64,000 nt of DNA from Sphingorhabdus profundilacus. GTDB lineage: Bacteria; Pseudomonadota; Alphaproteobacteria; Sphingomonadales; Sphingomonadaceae. Of this stretch, positions 1 to 9,350 are shown piece after piece (position 1 is the first letter of the stretch; every line of letters starts with the position of its first letter). The stretch lies in NCBI RefSeq assembly GCF_009769755.1, contig NZ_SDWJ01000001.1, positions 1,178,001 through 1,242,000 of the forward strand. The letters run 5' to 3'. Both the position numbers and the translations under genes were made by a program. The notes beneath the pieces were generated by a model. The model ran no database searches. It saw only the letters and a list, made by a program, of their open reading frames with translations, and was not told the origin of the DNA.

Positions 1-984
1 AGCGATGACAAGACGGCGCTGGGCTCGCTCGAAGCGGATCTGAAACGGGTCGTATTTGGACAGGACAAAGCCATTGAAATATTGGCAAGCGCGATCAAAT
101 TGTCGCGCGCCGGTTTGCGTGATGGCGACAAGCCGATTGGCAATTATCTGTTTTCCGGCCCCACCGGCGTCGGCAAAACCGAAGTTGCGCGGCAACTTGC
201 CTCAATCATGGGAATCCCGCTCAAGCGTTTCGACATGAGCGAATATATGGAACGCCATTCGGTCTCGCGCCTGATCGGTGCGCCTCCGGGCTATGTCGGG
301 TTCGATCAGGGCGGCCTGCTGACCGATGCGGTCGACCAGAACCCGCATTGCGTGCTGTTGCTCGATGAAATTGAAAAGGCCCATCCGGACCTGTTCAACA
401 TATTGCTGCAGGTGATGGATAATGGTCGCCTGACCGATCATCATGGCAAGACGGTCGATTTCCGCAATGTCATCCTGATCATGACGACAAATGCCGGTGC
501 CAGCGATATGGCGAAGGAAGGCATCGGTTTCGGCAATAATATCAGCAAGGAAGATGCCGGCGACGAGGCGGTGAAGAAATTGTTCGCCCCTGAATTCCGC
601 AACCGTCTGGATGCTCAGGTACCATTTGCTTATTTGCCGACCGAGGTTGTGGCACGCGTGGTCGACAAGTTCATTCTGCAACTTGAACTGCAACTGGCCG
701 ACCAGAATGTCCATATCAAGCTCGACGACGAGGCACGTGCCTGGTTGACCGAGCGCGGCTACGACAAGCTCTATGGCGCACGCCCGATGGGCCGCCTGAT
801 CCAGGAAAAGATCAAGCAGCCGTTGGCCGAGGAGCTATTGTTCGGCAAACTGGTGCATGGCGGCGAAGTGGCGGTCCATATGAAAGACGGCGCCCCAGTC
901 TTCGAAATAACCCCCGCCCCGCCCAAAGCCGCCAAGCCCAAGGCACCCAAAAAGGCAACGGGTAAGGCCAGCAAGGCGGAGTGA
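1..984 (+). CDS. clpA: ATP-dependent Clp protease ATP-binding subunit ClpA, 3' part (cut by window start)
   Basis: Carboxy-terminal part of the AAA+ unfoldase that feeds substrates to the ClpP peptidase in the cytoplasm. The reading frame is open from base 1, so the amino half, with the N-domain and first AAA module, lies outside the window. The second AAA module is clear: Walker A GPTGVGKT at about 157-180, Walker B LLLLDEIEKAH at about 350-384, and an IGF tripeptide (EGIGFGNN) matching the ClpP-docking loop of ClpA/ClpX-type unfoldases. The D2 small domain follows (YGARPMGRLIQ). The end is a short Ala/Pro/Lys-rich tail of roughly 25 residues, likely disordered. ClpA rather than ClpB is favoured by the IGF loop. 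A clpS gene would be expected upstream but is not visible. Confidence 0.95.
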   Translation, partial: SDDKTALGSLEADLKRVVFGQDKAIEILASAIKLSRAGLRDGDKPIGNYLFSGPTGVGKTEVARQLASIMGIPLKRFDMSEYMERHSVSRLIGAPPGYVGFDQGGLLTDAVDQNPHCVLLLDEIEKAHPDLFNILLQVMDNGRLTDHHGKTVDFRNVILIMTTNAGASDMAKEGIGFGNNISKEDAGDEAVKKLFAPEFRNRLDAQVPFAYLPTEVVARVVDKFILQLELQLADQNVHIKLDDEARAWLTERGYDKLYGARPMGRLIQEKIKQPLAEELLFGKLVHGGEVAVHMKDGAPVFEITPAPPKAAKPKAPKKATGKASKAE

Positions 985-999
985 TGTGAGGAACAGGGA

Positions 1000-1021
1000 T
1001 GGCCACTTCTTCCGGTGGCCA
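1000..1021. terminator. stem-loop between convergent genes
   Basis: TGGCCAC (1000-1006) pairs with GTGGCCA (1015-1021) around an 8-base loop. It lies between the clpA stop and the end of the convergent Ser/Gly-rich gene. There is no strong T-run on either side, so function as an intrinsic terminator is only possible. Confidence 0.4.
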
Positions 1022-1046
1022 CTCCTTAAAAACGTAGTTTCAGACC

Positions 1047-2201
1047 CTAAGCCGCTATAACATCCTTAGATTTCCTCGCCGCGCGGCGGCGGGCGAGCAG
1101 GCCGGCTGCGGCTGCGCCGAAGAGCAGGACCATGGGCGGGGCCGGAACATCGGTGCCTCCGGTGGAGCCGCCCGTCGATCCACCGCTCGACGAAGATGAC
1201 GAACTGGAGGATGAAGAAGAGCTGCTTGACGAGGAGGATGATCCACCAAAGGATGAAGACGTGCTGCCGCCAAAGCTTGACGAGCCGCCGGATGACGAAC
1301 TGGACGATGATCCGCTAGATCCGCTGCTGCCGCCCGAACCACCGGGATGGTCTGAGCCGCCGCCCGAGGACGAACTGCTGCTCGACGACGAACTCGACGA
1401 TGACGACGAGCTGGATGAAGAGGAGGAACCGGAACTGGTCACCGCACCACTTGATGTGCTGACATTGCCCGATGATGTCGAAACACCGCCTGTTGACGTC
1501 GATACACCACCGGTCGAAGTTGAAACGCCGCCAGTGGAGGTGCTGACGCCACCTGTTGATGTGGAAACGCCGCCCGATGTGCTTGAAGTGCTCGACCCAC
1601 CGGTGGATGTGCTGCTTGAACCGCCGGTGCTGGTGTTGCTGTTATTGTTGTTGATGATAATCGATGTGCCGTTGGATGACCCACTGCTGCTCGATGCGCC
1701 GGAAGATCCGATCGGCGTTCCGCTCGAAGCGCCCGCCGCGCCGCCATCGCTGCTCGTTCCGCCCGTGCTGCTGGAGGTCGACGAAATCACAATGCTTCCA
1801 CCGCCGCCACCGCCGCCGGAGAAACCGCCAAAAAATCCACCGCCAAAGCCGCCGCCAAAGCCGCCCGAACCGCCGATCAATACAGGAACGCCGCCGCCGC
1901 CGCCGCCTTCATAAGGCTGAGAGGGAAGGAACGGGACCGGAATGGGCGGCATGCCCTGGCTCGCGACTGTGACAACGCTGGGTGTGCAGGTGCTGGTCGT
2001 GGTGGTGCGGACGACTTTGCGGACGCGCTTGACTTTGCGGACCGGTACATGGTGCGCGATCTTGCGGACCTTGTCCTTCTTTTTGACAACCTTGTGCACT
2101 TGCGCGGGTGGGGTATCGGCGACTTGCATCGCGCCGCCACCAATCAATGCGCCGCCACAGGTGCAGGCACATAATTTCGCTAAAGCCATGCGTACTGACA
2201 T
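1047..2201 (-). CDS. Ser/Gly-rich exported protein with PEP-CTERM-like C-terminus
   Basis: A 384-residue low-complexity protein of unknown function. From the chosen ATG (2201, preceded by an AAGAAGG-type ribosome site; an in-frame ATG at 2222 is the alternative) it starts with a hydrophobic stretch holding two Cys (LCACTCGGALIGGGA). A Lys/Arg/Val-rich segment follows, then poly-Gly blocks, tandem GGVSTST heptads and long Ser runs. The last 36 residues read VPAPPMVLLFGAAAAGLLARRRAARK. This is the layout of a PEP-CTERM sorting tail: a short VPxP motif, one hydrophobic helix and an Arg cluster. In the family such tails are processed by an exosortase, often on biofilm-matrix proteins. That role is inference here, since no exosortase gene is in the window. 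The Ser/Gly composition leaves a long open frame on the other strand, which is not a gene. Confidence 0.75.
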   Translation of the reverse strand: MSVRMALAKLCACTCGGALIGGGAMQVADTPPAQVHKVVKKKDKVRKIAHHVPVRKVKRVRKVVRTTTTSTCTPSVVTVASQGMPPIPVPFLPSQPYEGGGGGGVPVLIGGSGGFGGGFGGGFFGGFSGGGGGGGSIVISSTSSSTGGTSSDGGAAGASSGTPIGSSGASSSSGSSNGTSIIINNNNSNTSTGGSSSTSTGGSSTSSTSGGVSTSTGGVSTSTGGVSTSTGGVSTSTGGVSTSSGNVSTSSGAVTSSGSSSSSSSSSSSSSSSSSSSSSGGGSDHPGGSGGSSGSSGSSSSSSSGGSSSFGGSTSSSFGGSSSSSSSSSSSSSSSSSSSGGSTGGSTGGTDVPAPPMVLLFGAAAAGLLARRRAARKSKDVIAA

Positions 2202-2222
2202 AATCTCGACCTTCTTCAGCAT

Positions 2223-2571
2223 TGGGGCAGAATCGAAGTCGCAGAGACGGACCCCATTTCGCGTCTTCTGATTTATGGAGAAAGGCAGATCTATTGGTGA
2301 AGCTCAATTCTATTAACCCTGTTTGGACAGGCTACGCTTCGAAAATTGCCGAATTTCAGTGGGAAAAAGACAAATCGTCCCGAACTGGAACTGTTTACAT
2401 GGCGACAATTTACCCGCGGACATGATTTCCACTGCTTTTCGCGTCGCAATTGGCCGTCGCGCAAATTGCCGCTTGTGCGCCTATGGACCCGAGTCTATAT
2501 CGCCGCCCGAGAGTTGAATTTAAGCGGGATTCCGTGGTTCCCCCCGGGCCGCAAGAGGTGGAGAATTCATA
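2223..2571. other. intergenic region upstream of dksA
   Basis: About 350 bases between the divergent Ser/Gly-rich gene and dksA. No convincing gene, repeat or RNA structure was seen. It presumably holds both promoters and a dksA leader. GGTGGAG about 8 bases before the dksA ATG is its ribosome site. Confidence 0.5.
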
Positions 2572-3036
2572 ATGGGCGCCAGCGCCAAGCCTCACGAAAA
2601 TTCCAGTGAAATCAAAAATTTAAATATTGATTTGGATCCTTCTTATGTTCCGGCGGATGACGAGCCGTTCATGAATGACCGTCAATTGAAATTTTTTGAA
2701 AAGCAACTGGTCGATTGGAAAAACAGCATTCTTGCCGAAGCGCAAGGCACGCTGAACCAGTTGCAGGACGGCCCGATCCGCGAGCCCGACCTCAACGACC
2801 GTGCTTCAAGCGAGACGGACTGGAGCATTGAACTGCGGACCCGTGACCGGCAGCGCAAGCTTATTTCCAAGATTGACGCGGCTTTGCGCCGTATCACCGA
2901 GGGTGAATATGGCTATTGCCAGGTCACTGGCGAACCCATTTCGCTCGCCCGCCTGCGCGCCCGCCCCATCGCGACCATGACCTTGGAAGCGCAGGAACGC
3001 CACGAACGGCAGGAACGCGTATCTCGCGACGACTGA
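2572..3036 (+). CDS. dksA: RNA polymerase-binding transcription factor DksA (single-Cys type)
   Basis: A 154-residue member of the DksA/TraR family, which inserts into the RNA polymerase secondary channel and acts with ppGpp on stable-RNA and stringent-response promoters. The coiled-coil tip motif DxxDxA, essential in E. coli DksA, is present as DLNDRA at about residues 73-78. The C-terminal zinc-finger region (GEYGYCQVTGEPISLARLRA) keeps only one of the four canonical cysteines, Cys116, and the protein has no other Cys. Single-Cys DksA paralogues are known in alphaproteobacteria and can work without zinc. The ATG follows GGTGGAG. The region before the coiled coil is about 30 residues of poorly conserved extension. 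Confidence 0.93.
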   Translation: MGASAKPHENSSEIKNLNIDLDPSYVPADDEPFMNDRQLKFFEKQLVDWKNSILAEAQGTLNQLQDGPIREPDLNDRASSETDWSIELRTRDRQRKLISKIDAALRRITEGEYGYCQVTGEPISLARLRARPIATMTLEAQERHERQERVSRDD

Positions 3037-3205
3037 CAATCTGGCTGTGAACGCATGCAATTCATCGTTACGGACCAGTTCCTGCTTTGGTTAATCAACC
3101 AAGGGAGAAATCCTTCGGGATCGGGTGGCTATTAACCTTTTGGCTACATTTCGCTGCCACACTTATCGCATAACATGAAGACGAATTCTTCCTTGGTAGC
3201 GCGAT

Positions 3206-3592
3206 ATGAACGATCTGTTGAAAATTGATAATCCGGCAACTGCCAAGCGCGGCAATAATCGCGACAGCCTTTTGCTAAAAGCCGTTCTGCGGTTCAACGG
3301 CGTCGTCGATGATCGCGAAGTGCGAATTCGCAACCTGTCAGCAGGGGGCTTGATGGCCGAAGCCCCGATGCGCGTGGCGCGCGGCGAACCGGTGGAAATC
3401 CATTTACGCAGTATTGGCTGGATCAGCGGACATGTCGCATGGGTCACCGATGGCCGGATCGGCATCGCCTTTGATCACCCGATCAACCCGAAAGACGCCC
3501 GCAAACCTGTGGGTAATGGCGATCTGGAAATGCCCGATTATCTGAAGAAGCTCAATAATCCCGCCGCGCCCGGCAAAATGCGCCGGGTATAA
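3206..3592 (+). CDS. PilZ domain protein
   Basis: A small (128-residue) cytoplasmic protein dominated by one PilZ-like beta-barrel domain, the usual receptor fold for cyclic di-GMP. The pattern RNLSAGGLMAEAP at about residues 42-54 matches the PilZ signature (D/N)xSxxG. The upstream Arg-rich motif expected in c-di-GMP binders (RxxxR) is not clear, so ligand binding is uncertain. It stands alone between dksA and a cluster of GGGGAC palindromes, with no neighbouring cyclase or flagellar gene to suggest its target. Confidence 0.8.
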   Translation: MNDLLKIDNPATAKRGNNRDSLLLKAVLRFNGVVDDREVRIRNLSAGGLMAEAPMRVARGEPVEIHLRSIGWISGHVAWVTDGRIGIAFDHPINPKDARKPVGNGDLEMPDYLKKLNNPAAPGKMRRV

Positions 3593-3607
3593 TTGCGCGG
3601 GTTTATT

Positions 3608-3663
3608 GGGGACAGTCCCTAAAGGGACAGTCCCCAAGGTTGCGCTATACGGGGACGGTCCCC
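3608..3663. repeat. three GGGGACnGTCCC palindromes (REP-like)
   Basis: GGGGACAGTCCC (3608-3619), GGGACAGTCCCC (3624-3635) and GGGGACGGTCCCC (3651-3663) sit between the converging ends of the PilZ gene and pgl. The first two can also pair with each other across TAAA. AAGGTT and AACCTT flank the third unit in inverted order. The array resembles REP elements mobilised by Y1/RAYT transposases in other bacteria. No such transposase is in the window. Confidence 0.65.
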
Positions 3664-3682
3664 AACCTTCACCGCGCCAGCA

Positions 3683-4390
3683 TTACGCATCAAGGCAATA
3701 GATATCGACCGGAATGGTAATCCGTTCCAAAACCTGCCCGACCGGGCTGGTCGAATTTGCGCCGTCTTCAATTGCCTTTTCCAAGACTTCACGCTTCTTT
3801 GCACCTGATATGACGATGATGGTCGTCCGTGCAGAGGCAATGGCGGCGGCGGTCAGGGTCACGCGGTTGACGGGCGCTTCTTCTGGCAAAGGATCTGGCG
3901 CAACGCCCACGGCACGCACATCTTTGCCGCCGTTCAGCGCATCGTTAAGATCAGGTCCGGGGAAGATCGAGGCGGTATGCCCGTCCGCGCCCATGCCCAG
4001 CCAGACAAGGTCAGGCGGCCAATGCAGGTCGGCAAGCCTAGCATTTGCGGCATTTCCGGCGAGTTTATGATCGGCGGCGTCGCTGGTAATCGGCAAGACC
4101 CGCGCACCTTTTGGAATGAATATCTTCGCGATCATCGCGACGTTGGACAAGGGGTTGTCCACCGCGACCAGCCGGTCGTCGGTCGGGATGATCGTGACGC
4201 TTTTCCAACGGATGTTCGCTTGCGCCAGCTTTTCAAGGATCGGCTTGGGCGTCGAGCCGCCGGGAAAAGCGACCAGCGCCTGCCCCCGCGCGTCGAGCGC
4301 GCTTTCAATGATGAAGCTGACATCGCCGACAACCGCGTCGATCAGATCTTCGGCAGCATCAAAATCCCACCACTCAACTTCTTCGGCCAT
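3683..4390 (-). CDS. pgl: 6-phosphogluconolactonase
   Basis: Hydrolyses 6-phosphogluconolactone to 6-phosphogluconate, the step between Zwf and Edd. The 235-residue length and the features match DevB/SOL-type Pgl: FPGGSTPKPILEKLA near residue 44, the TDDRLV segment, and GMGADGHTASIFPG in the middle, a hallmark of the family. It is the last gene of the zwf-edd-glk-eda-pgl operon, 15 bases after eda. No other lactonase type is present. The assignment is firm on sequence and on operon logic. Confidence 0.95.
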   Translation of the reverse strand: MAEEVEWWDFDAAEDLIDAVVGDVSFIIESALDARGQALVAFPGGSTPKPILEKLAQANIRWKSVTIIPTDDRLVAVDNPLSNVAMIAKIFIPKGARVLPITSDAADHKLAGNAANARLADLHWPPDLVWLGMGADGHTASIFPGPDLNDALNGGKDVRAVGVAPDPLPEEAPVNRVTLTAAAIASARTTIIVISGAKKREVLEKAIEDGANSTSPVGQVLERITIPVDIYCLDA

Positions 4391-4405
4391 GCGCTTGTTA
4401 CTCCA

Positions 4406-5020
4406 TCAAATGCGTAGCGCCGCGGCGGCGCGCGCTGCGGCCTCTATCGCCACAACATCGGGTGTCCCTTTACCAACAAGCCAGCTACCGCCAACACATA
4501 AAATTTCAGGAACGGCCAACCAATTGGCGGCGGTTTCCTGTTTGATGCCTCCTGTGGGGCAAAATTTGCACTGGCCAAAGGGACCGATCAGCGATTTCAA
4601 CGCCGGAAGCCCGCCATTCGCCTCAGCTGGGAAAAACTTGAAATGGTTGAGGCCCAGATCCAGCCCGCGCATGATATCGCCTGCATTGGCGATACCCGGC
4701 AGGAACGGAATGCCCTTGGCCACCGCAGCCTTGCCCAGATTTTCGGTCAAGCCGGGCGAGACAATAAACTCAGCCCCCGCTGCTATGGCGCTTTCCAGAC
4801 CGGCAATATCGACAATAGTCCCCGCCCCGACGATCGCCCCGGGCACTTTTTTCATCTCGGCAATGACATCCAGTGCCGCCGCCGTCCGCAAAGTAACCTC
4901 CAAAACGGGCAGGCCGCCTGCGACCAGCGCTTCGGCGATAGGCCGCGCATGGGCAGCGTCCTCAATGACCAGCACGGGAATGACCGGCGCGGTCCGCATA
5001 ACGGTTTCGACGGGTTTCAC
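4406..5020 (-). CDS. eda: 2-dehydro-3-deoxy-phosphogluconate (KDPG) aldolase
   Basis: Cleaves KDPG to pyruvate and glyceraldehyde 3-phosphate, the last dedicated step of the Entner-Doudoroff pathway. At 204 residues it is a standard class I (beta/alpha)8 aldolase. GAGTIVD and the Schiff-base lysine in HFKFFPAE are visible, and the C-terminal GGSWLV segment binds phosphate. The start is a GTG at 5020, supported by AGGAG eight bases upstream and by a GTGA overlap with the glk stop codon, which implies translational coupling. Confidence 0.95.
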   Translation of the reverse strand: MKPVETVMRTAPVIPVLVIEDAAHARPIAEALVAGGLPVLEVTLRTAAALDVIAEMKKVPGAIVGAGTIVDIAGLESAIAAGAEFIVSPGLTENLGKAAVAKGIPFLPGIANAGDIMRGLDLGLNHFKFFPAEANGGLPALKSLIGPFGQCKFCPTGGIKQETAANWLAVPEILCVGGSWLVGKGTPDVVAIEAAARAAAALRI

Positions 5021-5988
5021 TCTATATTCTCCTGCGCGAAAGCCGCTGCTGCCCCGAACAGGCCGGGTTGCGGATGGGTAATGAGTTTGACCGGAATTCC
5101 GGCCATCAACGATTCGAAGCGCCCCTTGGCGCGGAAACGCTCGGCAAAGCCGGAGCGGACGAGGATATCCTTGATCCGCAGCCCGAGGCCACCGGCGATG
5201 ACGACACCGGCAAATCCGCCCTGCGCGAGGGTAATGTCGCCCGCGACGCTGCCCAGCGACAGACAGAAGCGGTCAACCGCCGCAGCAGCTAGGCTATCCT
5301 CACCCGACATGCCCAATTGCCAAAGCTGCTTGTCGTCCAGTTGCTGGACGGCTTTGCCTTCCAGAGCGGCCAAGGCTTCGTAAATTTCCACCAGCCCCGG
5401 CCCAGACACGACGCGCTCTGCCGAAACCCGGCGATACCGTTTCCGCAGCCGGTCGAGCAGCGCGTCTTCTATACTATCGAGCGGCGCAAAATCGATATGC
5501 CCGCCTTCGGTCGCCTGCACATGATAGCCATCACCCTTGCGCCATACATGCGCCACGCCCAGTCCGGTTCCGGGGCCAATGATGCTGATCGTGCCACTAT
5601 CGGCCAAGGGCTGTTCCGGCCCGGTCAGGTGCAGAAAATGCTCCGCCCCTGCCTGCGCGACGGCATGGCCCACGGCGCCAAAGTCGTTGACGATGACAAA
5701 GCGTTCCACATTCAGTTTTTCGCAGACCAGTGACCGCCGGATGATCCAGGGATTATTGGTCAGCTTGATCACATCGGCATCGACAGGCCCGGCAATCGCA
5801 ATTGCGGCCGCGCGCGGCAAAGGCTTTCCGGTGATCCGGCCAAAATCTTCCCATGCGGTTTGAAAGCTCGCATGCTCGGCTGTCTTGAGCGTTACCGCCT
5901 CACCCAACGAGACAACACGCCCACCGGACACCTCGGCAATGGCGAAGCGGGCATGGGTGCCGCCGATATCGACCGAAACAATCTCCAT
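5017..5988 (-). CDS. glk: glucokinase
   Basis: ATP-dependent phosphorylation of glucose to glucose 6-phosphate, feeding Zwf. The 323-residue protein belongs to the proteobacterial Glk family (not ROK). It shows the phosphate-binding DIGGTHARFA at the N-terminus, FVIVNDFGAVG with the catalytic Asp, GPGTGLG, and EGGHIDFAP. The ATG at 5988 overlaps the edd stop as TGATG. A GTG one codon further upstream is possible. Its place inside the operon makes the locus self-sufficient for converting intracellular glucose to pyruvate and triose phosphate. Confidence 0.95.
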   Translation of the reverse strand: MEIVSVDIGGTHARFAIAEVSGGRVVSLGEAVTLKTAEHASFQTAWEDFGRITGKPLPRAAAIAIAGPVDADVIKLTNNPWIIRRSLVCEKLNVERFVIVNDFGAVGHAVAQAGAEHFLHLTGPEQPLADSGTISIIGPGTGLGVAHVWRKGDGYHVQATEGGHIDFAPLDSIEDALLDRLRKRYRRVSAERVVSGPGLVEIYEALAALEGKAVQQLDDKQLWQLGMSGEDSLAAAAVDRFCLSLGSVAGDITLAQGGFAGVVIAGGLGLRIKDILVRSGFAERFRAKGRFESLMAGIPVKLITHPQPGLFGAAAAFAQENIE

Positions 5989-7811
5989 CACAGACCTGCC
6001 GCCGCCAGCATCGCCGAACCGCCCTTTTCTGCCTCATCCGACCCGTTCCGCATCATTGCGAACAGCTCACGTCCCGTGCCGACATGATCCGACGGCATAG
6101 GCACGGCCATCCGGCCCGCCCATTCGGCCTCGTCGACAAGAACATTCAGCGCCCCGTCATTGGCGCACAGCCGGACCACATCCCCATCCTGCAATTTCGC
6201 AATGGCACCGCCGCGTGCAGCTTCAGGACTGAGGTGGATCGCTGCAGGAACCTTGCCCGACGCACCCGACATACGCCCATCGGTGACCAGCGCGACCTTG
6301 AAGCCCTTGTCCTGCAACACACCCAGTGGCGGGGTCAGCTTGTGCAATTCGGGCATGCCATTGGCGGCGGGTCCCTGGAACCGAATCACGACAATCACAT
6401 CGCGGTCGAGTTCACCCGCCTTGAACGCAGCGAGCGCGTCATTCTGGTCGTGGAAGACCCGCACCGGCGCTTCGATGGTCCACCGCGCGGGGTCCACTGC
6501 GCTGGTTTTGAAAGTAGCGCGGCCCAGATTGCCGGTGACCAGACGCATCCCGCCATCAGGACTGAACGGGTTGGAGGGCGGGCGGAGCATCGATTCATCG
6601 GCGGTAACAGCCGGTGCCTCGCGCCAGCTCAGTTGCTCATCCTGCAAAACCGGTTCCTGCCCGTAAGCGGTCAGATCATCCGCCGCGACGGTCATGATGT
6701 CGCGGTGCAACAGCCCAGCATCCAGCAACTCACGGATCACATAGCCCATGCCGCCTGCCGCGTGGAAATGGTTCACATCGCCCGAACCATTGGGGTAAAC
6801 ACGCGCAATCAACGGCACAACCGACGACAACTGGTCGAGATCTTCCCAATCGATCATGATGCCTGCTGCGCGCGCGATTGCTGGAATATGCAGCGCATGG
6901 TTGGTTGATCCGCCCGTGGCCAGCAATCCCGCACAGGCGTTTATGATGGCCTTTTCATCGACACAAAGACCGAGCGGACGGTAATCGTCACCTTCCCAGC
7001 CAATTTCGGCGAGACGGTGCACCGCCGCGCGCGTCAATTCCGTTCGCAATTTGGTACCCGGATTGATGAAGGCCGCGCCGGGGATGTGCAGCCCCATGAC
7101 TTCCATCATCATCTGGTTGGAATTGGCTGTTCCGTAAAAGGTGCAGGTCCCTGCCCCATGATAGGAAGCCGCTTCCGCATCCAGCAATTCTGCGCGGCCG
7201 ACTTTGCCTTCTGCATAAAGCTGGCGAACCCGCTGCTTTTCCTTATTGGCGAGGCCGGACGGCATGGGGCCTGCCGGAATCAATATCGTTGGCAAATGGC
7301 CGAAGCGGAGTGCACCGATCAGCAAACCGGGCACGATCTTGTCGCAAATGCCTAGCATCGCGATGCTTTCGAACATACCGTGGCTCAACCCGACTGCGGT
7401 CGACATCGCAATCACATCGCGGCTGAACAGCGACAATTCCATCGAATCCTGCCCTTGCGTCACCCCGTCGCACATGGCCGGGGTGGAGCCTGCGACCTGC
7501 GCCGTGGCACCGACTTCGCGGGCGAATATCTTCATCTGTTCAGGGTAACGGCCATAGGGCTGATGCGCGGACAGCATGTCATTATAGGCGCTGATAATGC
7601 CGATATTCATCGCCTTGCCGCCTCGTATCGCGGCCTTGTCTTCACCGCTGGCGGCGAAGCCATGGGCGAGATTACCGCAGCTCAAGATGGGCCGGTTGAC
7701 GCCCGCATCACGTTGCCGCGCAATCAGGTCCAGATAGGCGGCGCGTCCGGGCTTTGACCGTTCGATAACGCGAGCGGTCACCGCTTCCATGGTGGCGTTC
7801 AGCTTACTCAT
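5988..7811 (-). CDS. edd: phosphogluconate dehydratase
   Basis: Dehydrates 6-phosphogluconate to KDPG. It is a 607-residue member of the IlvD/Edd family of iron-sulfur dehydratases. Family blocks include [20 protein letters not shown], the cysteine-bearing [14 protein letters not shown] and [29 protein letters not shown], and [13 protein letters not shown] near the C-terminus. The labile cluster is expected to be oxygen-sensitive. Its start overlaps the end of zwf by 8 bases. Confidence 0.97.
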   Translation of the reverse strand: MSKLNATMEAVTARVIERSKPGRAAYLDLIARQRDAGVNRPILSCGNLAHGFAASGEDKAAIRGGKAMNIGIISAYNDMLSAHQPYGRYPEQMKIFAREVGATAQVAGSTPAMCDGVTQGQDSMELSLFSRDVIAMSTAVGLSHGMFESIAMLGICDKIVPGLLIGALRFGHLPTILIPAGPMPSGLANKEKQRVRQLYAEGKVGRAELLDAEAASYHGAGTCTFYGTANSNQMMMEVMGLHIPGAAFINPGTKLRTELTRAAVHRLAEIGWEGDDYRPLGLCVDEKAIINACAGLLATGGSTNHALHIPAIARAAGIMIDWEDLDQLSSVVPLIARVYPNGSGDVNHFHAAGGMGYVIRELLDAGLLHRDIMTVAADDLTAYGQEPVLQDEQLSWREAPAVTADESMLRPPSNPFSPDGGMRLVTGNLGRATFKTSAVDPARWTIEAPVRVFHDQNDALAAFKAGELDRDVIVVIRFQGPAANGMPELHKLTPPLGVLQDKGFKVALVTDGRMSGASGKVPAAIHLSPEAARGGAIAKLQDGDVVRLCANDGALNVLVDEAEWAGRMAVPMPSDHVGTGRELFAMMRNGSDEAEKGGSAMLAAAGL

Positions 7812-9249
7812 GCCAGCTTACTCCATCCCGTTCGGCAAGTGCGATGGCGGCATTGGGCCCCCAGCTGCCTGCGCCGTAATTTTTGGGTTTTAATCCGGTC
7901 GATTTCCAAAGTTCGCGGATGGCATCGACCCATTTCCATTGTGCCTCCACTTCGTCACGGCGCACGAACAGGGTCTGGTCGCCCTCGATCAGATCGAGCA
8001 GCAGCCGTTCATAGGCGATCCGGCGGCGCGACCCTGCAAAAGCGGTGGTAAGCGACAGGTCGAGTGGCACCTCGCGCAGCGTAACTCCGCCACGATCCAG
8101 ACCGGGCTCTTTCGCCATCACCAGCAGGCGCACATATTCCTCCGGCTGCAACCGGATGATGAGCGTGTTGGCCTCCAACCGTCCGCCGCGCGCACCGAAT
8201 ACATTGTGCGGCACTGGTTTGAACTGGATGACAATCTCGCTCCGCCGTTCGGGCAGGCGCTTTCCGGTACGCAAGAAAAAGGGCACGCCCTGCCAGCGCC
8301 AATTATCGACATAGGCCTTGATCGCGACAAAGGTTTCGGTGTCGGATGGCTTGCCCAGATCGGAATCATAGCTCTTCACCGCCTCGCCCTTGACCGCGCC
8401 ATCGCCATATTGGCCAGTCACGACATCACCCTCGGCAACGGGCCGCAGGGCGCGAAGCACCTTGACCTTCTCATCACGGATCGCCGTGGCGTCCAGATTG
8501 GCGGGTGGCTCCATTGCAGTCAGCGCCACAAGTTGCAGCATATGGTTCTGGACCATGTCGCGCAGCGCGCCGGTATCGTCATAAAAGCCGGCTCGTCCCT
8601 CCAGACCGACCGTTTCGCTGACAGTGATCTGCACATGCTCGATGGCGTTGGCGTTCCACAAGGGTTCGAACAGCATATTGGCAAAGCGCAGCGCCATCAG
8701 GTTTTGGACCGTTTCCTTGCCAAGATAATGGTCGATCCGGAATGTACGCTTTTCCGGGAAGACGGCGTTGACCGCATCGTTGATCTGGCAACTGCTGGCC
8801 AGATCATTGCCGAGCGGTTTTTCTAGACCGATACGCACATTGTCGCCGGCGAGGCCAGCGCTGTGCAGCCCCCTTATGGTGGGTTCGAACAACGAAGGGG
8901 CGGTCGACAGGAAGATGGACAAGCCGCCCGAAATGTCACCGATCTTCTCGGCCAGCGCGGCAAAGCCGTCCGGCTGTGACGCATCCAGCGCCTGATAATG
9001 GAGACGCTGCAAAAAGGCATCGATCATGCCTTCCGCCTTGCGGTCTTCCGGCAGAAATTCGCAAAGCGCGGTGCGGGCAAATTCACGGAACTCGGCATCG
9101 CTATAGGCGCTGCGTGCCGTGCCGAATATCCGCAAGGCGGGGTCGATCAATTCATCGGCGTGCAGCGCATAAAGTGAGGGCAGCAACATCCGCCGCGAAA
9201 GATCGCCGGTCGCGCCGAATAACAAGAGGGTCGAACTATGCTCGCTCAT
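7804..9249 (-). CDS. zwf: glucose-6-phosphate 1-dehydrogenase
   Basis: NAD(P)-dependent oxidation of glucose 6-phosphate to the lactone, first enzyme of the operon. At 481 residues it has the Rossmann motif GATGDLSRR near the N-terminus and the substrate/catalytic stretch [18 protein letters not shown] and a C-terminal [12 protein letters not shown] block also fit the family. The ATG at 9249 is chosen because GGAG lies about 9 bases upstream. An in-frame ATG at 9276 would add nine residues without family support. The operon promoter probably lies in the 100 bases between this gene and the acyltransferase gene. Confidence 0.96.
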   Translation of the reverse strand: MSEHSSTLLLFGATGDLSRRMLLPSLYALHADELIDPALRIFGTARSAYSDAEFREFARTALCEFLPEDRKAEGMIDAFLQRLHYQALDASQPDGFAALAEKIGDISGGLSIFLSTAPSLFEPTIRGLHSAGLAGDNVRIGLEKPLGNDLASSCQINDAVNAVFPEKRTFRIDHYLGKETVQNLMALRFANMLFEPLWNANAIEHVQITVSETVGLEGRAGFYDDTGALRDMVQNHMLQLVALTAMEPPANLDATAIRDEKVKVLRALRPVAEGDVVTGQYGDGAVKGEAVKSYDSDLGKPSDTETFVAIKAYVDNWRWQGVPFFLRTGKRLPERRSEIVIQFKPVPHNVFGARGGRLEANTLIIRLQPEEYVRLLVMAKEPGLDRGGVTLREVPLDLSLTTAFAGSRRRIAYERLLLDLIEGDQTLFVRRDEVEAQWKWVDAIRELWKSTGLKPKNYGAGSWGPNAAIALAERDGVSWHE

Positions 9250-9350
9250 GCAGCCAATCTCCAACAATCGACGCATTGCGCGCGCCGATTACGTGCCATC
9301 CCTTAGCTTGCCGACCCCTCGCGTCTAGCGCTTATTCGTATGCACCGCGT

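Noticed and set aside
1132-1914. 260-codon acidic/proline-rich open frame on the plus strand
   Set aside because: It is the complement of the Ser/Gly codon repeats of the minus-strand gene; no ribosome site or recognisable product.
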